Source of the DNA: Cryobacterium sp. Y50
GTDB taxonomy: Bacteria; Actinomycetota; Actinomycetes; Actinomycetales; Microbacteriaceae
Assembly: GCF_002929805.1 (NCBI RefSeq)
Contig: NZ_PJJM01000082.1
Span: 1 to 64,000, forward strand
Length of the DNA stretch: 64,000 nucleotides
Reading direction: 5' to 3'
The notes beneath the pieces are model-generated. The model saw only the letters and a list, made by a program, of their open reading frames with translations, was not told the DNA's origin and searched no databases. Below are positions 58,277 through 64,000 of this stretch, piece by piece; positions within the stretch are counted from its first letter, which is position 1; each line of letters begins with the position of its first letter. The translations under genes were made by a program, and so were the position numbers.

Positions 58277-59949
58277 ATGCGCTCCGGAGCGGTGACGCCG
58301 AGCAGGCTGAGTCCGTTACGGATCACCTGGCCGGTTGCGTCGTTGAGCCACAGGCGGGTGCGGTGCAGGTCGGTGACGGGTTCCTCGCCGAGCGGGATCA
58401 CGCGGCAGTTGTCGTACCAACGGTGATAGTAGCCGGCGACCTCTTCGATGTAACGGGCAACGCGGTGGGGCTCCCGCAGTTCGGCGGCCTGCGCGACGAC
58501 ACGTGGAAACTCCTGCAATACCCCGAGCAGTGCCGATTCGCTATCGTGCACGAGCAACTCGGGCGAGAAGACCGAGCGTTCGACGCCGCTCGCTAGCGCG
58601 TTGCGGGCGACCGAGCAGGTGCGGGCGTGGGCATACTGCACGTAGAAGACGGGGTTGTCATTGGTGCGTTTGCCGAGCAGGTCGAGGTCGATATCGAGCT
58701 GCGAGTCACTGTTCGAGCGCACCAGCGCGTAGCGGCCAGCGTCAACACCGACGGCGTCGACGAGGTCGTCGAGGGTGACGATGGTGCCGGCACGCTTACT
58801 CATGCGCACCGGTTCGCCGTCTTTGAGCAGGTTGACCATCTGGCCAATCAAAATCTGCAGGTTCACGCCGGGCTCGTCGCCGAAGGCCGAGACCATCGCC
58901 ATCATGCGGCCGACGTAGCCGTGGTGGTCGGCACCGAGCATGATCAGGCACTGGTCGAATCCGCGCTCACGCTTGTCGAGGTAGTAACCCAAGTCACCCG
59001 AAATGTAGGCTGGTTCACCATTTGAGCGGATGATCACCCGGTCACGATCGTCGCCGAAGGTAGTCGTGCGCAGCCAGATGGCGCCTTCCGCTTCGAAGAT
59101 GTGGCCCTGTTCGCGCAGGCGTTCAATGGCACGGTTGACGGCGCCGGACTCGTGCAACGAGTCTTCGTGAAAGTACACGTCGAAATCGACGCCGAAACCG
59201 TGCAGCTTGTCTTTGATCTCGGTGAACATAAGGTCGACACCGATCGAGCGGAACACCTCTTGCTGCTCATCGCGGGGAAGGACGGCAACGTCGCCGTCGA
59301 ACTTGGCGAGCACGTTCACGGCAATATCGCCAATGTACGCTCCGCCGTAGCCGTCCTCCGGGGTGGACTCGCCGAGGTAGCTCGCGAGTACGCTGCGGGC
59401 GAAGCGGTCGATCTGCGAACCGTGGTCGTTGAAGTAGTACTCGCGGGTGACGTCGGCGCCCTCGGCCTGCAGCACGCGGGCGAGGCTGTCGCCAACCGCA
59501 GCCCAACGCACGCCGCCCATGTGGATTGGGCCGGTGGGGTTGGCCGAGACGAATTCGAGGTTGATTTTGAGGCCGTCGTAAAGGTGACCGGTTCCGTAAG
59601 CGTCGCCCAGGTTGACGATGGTCTGCGCGAGTGCGCCCGCGGCCGCAGCTTCGAGGCGAATGTTAATGAAGCCCGGACCGGCGATTTCAACGGATGCGAC
59701 ATCCGCCAGCTGTTCGAGACCAGCGGCCAGCTCTGCGGCGATTTCACGCGGGTTGGCACCGAGCGGTTTGGCGATTTTCAACGCGATGCTCGAGGCCCAG
59801 TCACCGTGGTTGCGATTGCGCGGACGTTCGACGGCGACGTCGGCGAGGGTGAGTCCAAGGTCGACCCTTACCGTGTCAGCCTCGCTTCGGCGTTCGCTGA
59901 CGTCCTGGATGAGATCGAAAAGGGACTGGGAGAGTTCGGCAGGAGTCAC
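58273..59949 (-). CDS. argS: Arginyl-tRNA synthetase
   Basis: This 558-residue class I synthetase charges tRNA-Arg, one of which is encoded 770 bases away. The HIGH-type motif is [14 protein letters not shown] near residue 120, the KMSKS-like loop is [16 protein letters not shown] near residue 385, and the C-terminal DALR domain with HRWYDNC follows. The GTG at 59949 gives the normal length and is supported by a TACGAT box six bases upstream. The frame is open further upstream but those residues are not conserved. Confidence 0.96.
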   Translation of the reverse strand: MTPAELSQSLFDLIQDVSERRSEADTVRVDLGLTLADVAVERPRNRNHGDWASSIALKIAKPLGANPREIAAELAAGLEQLADVASVEIAGPGFINIRLEAAAAGALAQTIVNLGDAYGTGHLYDGLKINLEFVSANPTGPIHMGGVRWAAVGDSLARVLQAEGADVTREYYFNDHGSQIDRFARSVLASYLGESTPEDGYGGAYIGDIAVNVLAKFDGDVAVLPRDEQQEVFRSIGVDLMFTEIKDKLHGFGVDFDVYFHEDSLHESGAVNRAIERLREQGHIFEAEGAIWLRTTTFGDDRDRVIIRSNGEPAYISGDLGYYLDKRERGFDQCLIMLGADHHGYVGRMMAMVSAFGDEPGVNLQILIGQMVNLLKDGEPVRMSKRAGTIVTLDDLVDAVGVDAGRYALVRSNSDSQLDIDLDLLGKRTNDNPVFYVQYAHARTCSVARNALASGVERSVFSPELLVHDSESALLGVLQEFPRVVAQAAELREPHRVARYIEEVAGYYHRWYDNCRVIPLGEEPVTDLHRTRLWLNDATGQVIRNGLSLLGVTAPERM

Positions 59950-59955
59950 TGAACA

Positions 59956-59961
59956 ATCGTA
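59956..59961 (-). promoter_or_regulatory. -10 box of argS (leaderless type)
   Basis: TACGAT on the minus strand lies six bases (TGTTCA) before the argS GTG. It occupies exactly the -35 position of the divergent lipoprotein promoter. Confidence 0.5.
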
Positions 59962-59978
59962 CCGGCCCCTCCTGTTGG

Positions 59979-59984
59979 TAAGGT
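59979..59984 (+). promoter_or_regulatory. -10 box of lipoprotein gene (leaderless type)
   Basis: TAAGGT is followed by six bases (CAACGG) and the GTG start. It lies 17 bases from the opposing argS -10 box. Confidence 0.5.
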
Positions 59985-59990
59985 CAACGG

Positions 59991-60653
59991 GTGACTGATA
60001 CCCGCGTCTACCCCTCATTTTCCCCCACTGCTCCCCGCTCCGCGCGGCGACGAGCCGACCTGGTACTCGCCGGTAGCGCTCTGTTCGCGCTCGTTCTAAG
60101 CGGCTGCGCGAGTGGTGCCGAGCCGACGCCAACGGATTCCGCGGCGGCGACGAGCACAGCATCCGCTGACCCAACGACGAGCGCTAAGCCGTCGTCGTCT
60201 CCGACACCGACACCGGAAGCGACCGGTTCTTCGATCACGCAGATCTGTGGCGACCTGCTCACCCTGCAGAACGTCTATGATTTCAACCCGAATTACGGCT
60301 CCGCCCCGAATTATTCACCAACCGCTGACGGTCTGGCCGAGACCGCCACGGCCTACAACGGGCTGACCTGCGGCTGGTCGAACCAGACCAGCGGCGAACT
60401 CATCGAGGTCTCGGTCGTGGCGCCCAACGATGTGTTGATGACCACGCTCAAGCAGCAGGCGGATGCCGAGAGTCAGGCCGTGCCGACCTACGGAACCCCG
60501 CCAACCGTTGACGGCTTCTTTACTTACTCCGGCGGCGTGGGCGAGGCGCAGGTGTTCACCGGAACCTACTGGATCACCCTGAGCACCCCGGCGTTCGGTG
60601 AGCCCGGAGACGCCGAGAGTCTCCTCTCGGTGATTCTCGCGCACCTCGGGTAG
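59991..60653 (+). CDS. Lipoprotein of unknown function
   Basis: The 220-residue product has a twin-arginine-containing signal region and the lipobox LSGC near residue 39. A Thr/Ser/Pro/Ala-rich spacer of about 35 residues follows, typical of surface-exposed lipoproteins. The globular part has two cysteines (ITQICGDLL and GLTCGW) that may form a disulphide, as in DUF3558-like actinobacterial lipoproteins; I do not claim family membership. The start is leaderless-type GTG and divergent from argS. Confidence 0.75.
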   Translation: MTDTRVYPSFSPTAPRSARRRADLVLAGSALFALVLSGCASGAEPTPTDSAAATSTASADPTTSAKPSSSPTPTPEATGSSITQICGDLLTLQNVYDFNPNYGSAPNYSPTADGLAETATAYNGLTCGWSNQTSGELIEVSVVAPNDVLMTTLKQQADAESQAVPTYGTPPTVDGFFTYSGGVGEAQVFTGTYWITLSTPAFGEPGDAESLLSVILAHLG

Positions 60654-60722
60654 CGGATGCTGGTGACTCGGACCCGATGGGTCATCGCAACCGGCCCGTG
60701 ATGCTAACCTTGAATCACCCTG

Positions 60723-60794
60723 GCCCCCATAGCTCAGGGGATAGAGCACTGCCCTCCGGAGGCAGGGGCGGCAGTTCGAATCTGCCTGGGGGCA
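60723..60794 (+). tRNA. tRNA-Arg (CCG)
   Basis: A complete cloverleaf is visible. The acceptor stem GCCCCCA pairs with TGGGGGC, the D arm is GCTC..GAGC, the anticodon stem CTGCC/GGCAG holds loop CTCCGGA with anticodon CCG, and the T arm is GGCAG-TTCGAAT-CTGCC. The discriminator base is A and CCA is not encoded. TAACCT at 60705-60710 is a plausible -10 box. Confidence 0.95.
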
Positions 60795-60930
60795 CACCCG
60801 CCAGATCCGCGTAATCACGCAGATCTAAGCCATTTCAGTCGTAATTGCAGATGTCGGCAATTAGTCGCTTGCCCACATTCATTTTAATAAAAACCTGATT
60901 CAGCGCTGCTGCGACGCTGTTTAAGCCCGC
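60795..60930. other. AT-rich stretch between tRNA-Arg and IS remnant
   Basis: This segment has noticeably lower GC content than the rest of the window (for example CATTCATTTTAATAAAAACC) and encodes nothing recognisable. Its location at a tRNA 3' end suggests an old integration junction. Confidence 0.4.
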
Positions 60931-61181
60931 GTCAAAAAGGCTGTAGGCCTCCCGGCTTCGACAAGGAGTCCCACAAGCGCCGCGACGTGATCGAGCGATG
61001 CTTCGAGGCGTTCGAACAATGGCGCGGCGTCGCGACCCGGTACGCCAAGCTCGCCGTAACCTACCGCGGCGGAGTCATCCTCCGGGCGATCACGATCTGG
61101 TTGAAGCCGTTAGGAGACACGCCCCAGGGTGTGCCCCGCTTGCTAAATATGGGACGGTCCGGGTTACCAGCGGCGGGCTGA
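60931..61181 (+). pseudogene. IS5-family transposase C-terminal remnant
   Basis: The plus-strand frame reads RPPGFDKESHKRRDVIERCF and then EAFEQWRGVATRYAKLAVTY before a stop at 61179-61181. This is the characteristic C-terminal end of IS5-type DDE transposases, including the catalytic glutamate in VIERCF. The N-terminal two thirds and any left end are missing. The tail overlaps the last codons of the convergent marR gene. Confidence 0.8.
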
Positions 61182-61637
61182 GGCGGCGGAGATGATCGTG
61201 AGCAGCGCATCACGCATCGCATCCGCGTTCTCGAGCTCGGGAAAGAGGTCGGCCTCGAGCGTGCGTGACTTCTCCCAGACAACGGTGCCGGCATCCGTTC
61301 TGACCACGGAGTGTCGCCGGGCGTCGTGCTTGTCCCGGGTACGCACGACGTAGCCCTGGCGCTCGAGTCGTTCGAGGGTGCGGGACATAGTCTGCGTCTG
61401 CACGCGGGCGGCATGCGCGAGTTCGGTCTGACTGAGCGGCCCCGAGCAGAGCAGGTGCAGTGCCACCATGCCGGCGTGGGTCAGTCCCAGCTGGTCCAGC
61501 GCCTCCACCCAGGCGTGTTCGACCAGCCGCGCGGCGGTCGAGAGCAGGCGTCCGGTCGGCCAGCAGGCCATGGACTCCTGCAATTTCGCCGGTCTCGGCT
61601 CCTGCTCCGCTGGGGGTTCCGGATCAGGTGTAGTCAT
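61164..61637 (-). CDS. MarR family transcriptional regulator
   Basis: This 157-residue regulator has the MarR winged helix-turn-helix at about residues 65-115 (LSQTELAHAARVQTQTMSRT; LERQGYVVRTRDKHDARRHS). It is divergent from the tspO-like and MFS genes, with a perfect palindrome between them, so it should repress both. A TAGATT box six bases before its ATG predicts a leaderless transcript. Its 3' end touches an IS5 remnant, but its own C-terminus seems complete. Confidence 0.92.
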   Translation of the reverse strand: MTTPDPEPPAEQEPRPAKLQESMACWPTGRLLSTAARLVEHAWVEALDQLGLTHAGMVALHLLCSGPLSQTELAHAARVQTQTMSRTLERLERQGYVVRTRDKHDARRHSVVRTDAGTVVWEKSRTLEADLFPELENADAMRDALLTIISAASARRW

Positions 61638-61643
61638 GCCCCT

Positions 61644-61649
61644 AATCTA
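61644..61649 (-). promoter_or_regulatory. -10 box of marR (leaderless type)
   Basis: TAGATT on the minus strand lies six bases (AGGGGC) before the marR ATG. Confidence 0.5.
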
Positions 61650-61663
61650 GTGCTAACGTCAAC

Positions 61664-61681
61664 TAATCAGCTAGCTGATTA
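61664..61681. promoter_or_regulatory. Perfect 18-base palindrome, probable MarR operator
   Basis: TAATCAGCTAGCTGATTA reads identically on both strands and sits between the divergent marR and tspO-like starts. It covers the likely -35 region of marR and lies just before the ribosome binding site (AGGAGA) of the tspO-like gene. This is the classic size and place of a MarR-type operator. Confidence 0.75.
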
Positions 61682-61694
61682 CTAGGAGACTGAG

Positions 61695-62504
61695 ATGAAA
61701 CAGAGCAACGATCGTCTGCGCCAGACAGTGGTGCTGGTCAGTGCGATCCTGGCCATCGTGGGATCGTTCATCGGTTCGGGCGCCGCCGGCGGAACCCCGA
61801 TCCAGAACGCGTCGGGCGGGGCCCTGGCCGCCGATGCAACCCTGATCGCCCCCGCCGGCCCAGCATTCGGCATCTGGACCCCGATCTACCTCGGCCTCAT
61901 CGCCTACGCCATCTGGCAGTTCCTGCCGGCGCAGACAACGGATGCCCGGCAGCGCACCCTCGGCTACCCGGTCGCCGCGTCGCTGGCCCTGAACGCGGCC
62001 TGGATTCTCAGCATCCAGTTCGACCTGCTCGCACTCAGTGTCCCCGTGATCGTGCTGCTTCTGGCCGTGCTTATCCGGGCGTTCCAGCTCACCCTCGCCT
62101 CGCGGCCGAGAAATTTGGTCGAGACGATCGTCGCCGACGGTACGATCGGCCTGTACTTGGGCTGGGTCAGCATTGCCACCGCGGCGAACGTGACGGCCGT
62201 GCTCGTCGCCGCCGGCTTCGGCGGCTTCGGCATCAGCGCGGACGTTTGGGCAGTCGGGGTGATCGCGGTGGCCGGTCTGGTCGGCGTGTTGATCGCGCTC
62301 TCCGGGCGTGGCCGGCTCGCCCCCTCCGCATCTCTCTGCTGGGGACTCGCCTGGATCGCCGTCGCCCGCCTCATAGGCACCCTCCTCTCCACCCCGACCG
62401 CGATCGCGGCCCTCGTCGCGGTGGTTACTATTCTCACCGTCACTGTCACCATTCGCATCCGAAGCTCCTCCCCCACGTCAATGCGAGGGCTGGTACCCGC
62501 ATGA
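61695..62504 (+). CDS. TspO/MBR-related membrane protein
   Basis: The 269-residue protein has about seven to eight hydrophobic segments. It resembles the tryptophan-rich sensory protein (TspO/MBR) superfamily, especially in FGIWTPIYLGLIAYAIWQFLP and ALNAAWILSIQFDLL. It is longer than classical TspO (about 160 residues). Function may be small-molecule or stress sensing in the membrane, but this is uncertain. AGGAGA precedes the ATG. Its stop overlaps the start of the MFS gene by four bases. Confidence 0.8.
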   Translation: MKQSNDRLRQTVVLVSAILAIVGSFIGSGAAGGTPIQNASGGALAADATLIAPAGPAFGIWTPIYLGLIAYAIWQFLPAQTTDARQRTLGYPVAASLALNAAWILSIQFDLLALSVPVIVLLLAVLIRAFQLTLASRPRNLVETIVADGTIGLYLGWVSIATAANVTAVLVAAGFGGFGISADVWAVGVIAVAGLVGVLIALSGRGRLAPSASLCWGLAWIAVARLIGTLLSTPTAIAALVAVVTILTVTVTIRIRSSSPTSMRGLVPA

Positions 62505-64000
62505 CCAGCACCGCCCTCTCGGCCCGCCGCCGCTGGGCCGGCCTCGTCTTCATCAGCGTCGCGATTGCCCTGATAATCGTCGACTCCACGATCATCAACG
62601 TCGCCATCCCCTCGATCGTGGACGACCTGGGCATCACGTCGACACAGGTGCAGTGGGTGCAGGAGAGCTACACGCTCGTCTTCGCCGCGCTCCTGCTCGT
62701 GTTCGGCACGCTCGCCGACCGTTTCGGGCGCCGCCGCATCTTGGTGCTCGGCGTGATCGTTTTCACCACGGCATCCGTTTTCGCCGCGTTCTCCCAATCG
62801 GGCGACCTGCTGATCCTGGCCCGGCTGATCCAGGGCGTCGGCGGCGCGATGGTACTCCCTACCACCCTGTCGATCATCAACGCCACCTTCCGTGGCCGGG
62901 ACCGCGGCATCGCGTTCGCGATCTGGGGCTCGACCATCGGTGGCATGGTGGCCGTCGGCCCGCTGCTCGGCGGCTGGCTCACCACCTACTTCTCCTGGCG
63001 CTGGGCGTTCGGCATCAACGTGCCCCTCGGCATCGTCATCATCATCGGCGTGCTGGTCTTCGTGCTCGATTCCCGGGATGCCGGGGAGCCTCGCCGCGTC
63101 GACGTGGTCGGTGCCATCCTCTCCGTCATCACCAGCGCCTCGCTCGTCTTCGGGTTGATCGAGGGTCGCACCTACGGCTGGTGGCTCACCAACAACGCCC
63201 CGACGTTCGGCGACTGGACCTGGCCGTACTCATGGTCGGTTATCCCCCTCGTCTTCCTGCTCACCATCGTTTCCGGGATCGCCTTCGTCGCTTGGGGACG
63301 CTACCGGCAGAGGGCCGGCAAGACCACCCTGCTCGCCTTCTCTCTGTTCGCGATCCCGTCGTTTCGCAACGGCAACATCGCCGCCATGATCGTGTCGCTC
63401 GGCGAATTCGGCATCATCCTCTCGCTGCCGCTCTGGTTGCAGAACGTGCTCGGCTATGACGCCCTGCAGACAGGTTTCGTGCTGCTCGCCCTCGCGGTGG
63501 GATCGTTCGTGGCCAGCGGACTGTCGGGCGCGTTCGGTAACAAGACCTCGCCGGAGACGATCGTGCGCATGGGCATCGTCGCCGAGATCATCGGTGTCAC
63601 CGGGCTCGGCATCGTCATCACTGCGGAAGCCACCTGGCTGGTAGTCGTGCCGTTCTTGTTCGTCTACGGGATCGGCGTCGGCCTGGCCACCGCGCAGCTG
63701 ACCGGCGTGGTGCTCAAGGACGTCCCCGTAGCGCAGAGCGGCCAGGGCTCCGGCACCTCCAGCACCGCCCGGCAGATCGGGTCCGCACTCGGAATCGCGG
63801 TGCTCGGCACTGTGCTGTTCACCGCGGTCGGCGCATCGCTCGACGCGAAGTTGTCCTCCGTGCCGGGCCTGCCGACACAGACCCAGATGCAAATCGTCGA
63901 CGCGGTCGTGAACAGTGCTGGTTCCGCGATCCCGGTTCTCGAGGCGCAGAGTCCGGCTGTGGCGGATGCCGCGCGGGAGGCCTTCAGCGACGGTACCCGA
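62501..64000 (+). CDS. MFS drug-efflux transporter (DHA2 type), truncated by window end
   Basis: At least 500 residues are present, and the frame is still open at the window end. The protein begins with the first membrane helix (LVFISVAIALIIVDSTIINV) carrying the DHA2 helix-1 pattern. The MFS motif A appears as GTLADRFGRRR near residue 68, and about 14 membrane segments are expected. It resembles EmrB/QacA-type proton-coupled multidrug exporters. Co-translation with the TspO-like gene and divergence from marR suggest an inducible efflux unit. The substrate is unknown. Confidence 0.9.
   Translation, partial: MTSTALSARRRWAGLVFISVAIALIIVDSTIINVAIPSIVDDLGITSTQVQWVQESYTLVFAALLLVFGTLADRFGRRRILVLGVIVFTTASVFAAFSQSGDLLILARLIQGVGGAMVLPTTLSIINATFRGRDRGIAFAIWGSTIGGMVAVGPLLGGWLTTYFSWRWAFGINVPLGIVIIIGVLVFVLDSRDAGEPRRVDVVGAILSVITSASLVFGLIEGRTYGWWLTNNAPTFGDWTWPYSWSVIPLVFLLTIVSGIAFVAWGRYRQRAGKTTLLAFSLFAIPSFRNGNIAAMIVSLGEFGIILSLPLWLQNVLGYDALQTGFVLLALAVGSFVASGLSGAFGNKTSPETIVRMGIVAEIIGVTGLGIVITAEATWLVVVPFLFVYGIGVGLATAQLTGVVLKDVPVAQSGQGSGTSSTARQIGSALGIAVLGTVLFTAVGASLDAKLSSVPGLPTQTQMQIVDAVVNSAGSAIPVLEAQSPAVADAAREAFSDGTR

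Overview
The window is a chromosomal segment of a high-GC actinobacterium, most likely a member of Microbacteriaceae (Cryobacterium/Leifsonia-like). This is inferred from the gene order argS - DUF2993 - lysA - hom - thrC - thrB - rho - prfA - prmC - sua5 - wecA - atpIBEFHAGDC, the actinobacterial F-ATPase and Rho architecture, many genes with a TANNNT box six or seven bases before the start codon (leaderless type), and dense use of the octamer RCGGATGC/GCATCCGY. Most of the window is core genome; two stretches look accessory or decayed.

Layout. 0-5 kb: rseP and dxr on the minus strand, with a membrane Ser/Thr kinase and a coiled-coil lipoprotein between them, then plsC. 5-18 kb: nitrogen and polyamine block with two GABA transaminases, an asparaginase, a complete potD-A-B-C importer and alanine dehydrogenase, interrupted by a lipoprotein, a PadR/HAAS pair and OsmC. 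18-25 kb: a frameshifted EccC/FtsK-type ATPase, a zinc-ribbon FHA protein, YjdM, a second PadR/HAAS pair, PhzF and a PP2C phosphatase. 25-28.6 kb: aminobutyraldehyde dehydrogenase divergent from an Lrp regulator and a class III (putrescine-type) transaminase. 28.7-36.2 kb: DUF4192 protein, two adjacent ABC exporter half-genes that are both broken, aldo/keto reductase, Ogt and YaaA. 36.2-60 kb: one long, almost entirely minus-strand core block (F1Fo ATP synthase; WecA; Sua5; PrmC; PrfA; Rho; threonine/lysine synthesis; ArgS), interrupted only by a plus-strand cysK-cysE pair. 60-64 kb: a lipoprotein, tRNA-Arg(CCG), an IS5-type transposase remnant, and a MarR regulator divergent from a TspO-like protein and an MFS pump that runs off the window.

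How it fits together. PotDABC, the 27.2-kb transaminase, the 25.2-kb aldehyde dehydrogenase and the two GabT enzymes form a plausible putrescine -> 4-aminobutanal -> GABA -> succinate semialdehyde route, with Lrp as the likely local regulator; no succinate-semialdehyde dehydrogenase is present here. A kinase (1.6 kb), a PP2C phosphatase (24.3 kb) and an FHA protein (21.2 kb) could form one phospho-threonine circuit.

The most notable signals are the multiply disabled ABC exporter pair, the frameshifted EccC-like ATPase, the many leaderless starts (including fully overlapping divergent promoters between argS and a lipoprotein gene), a three-unit palindromic intergenic element at 6.7 kb, and the over-used octamer. 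I did not see a CRISPR array, a prophage, or a clearly new defence system.
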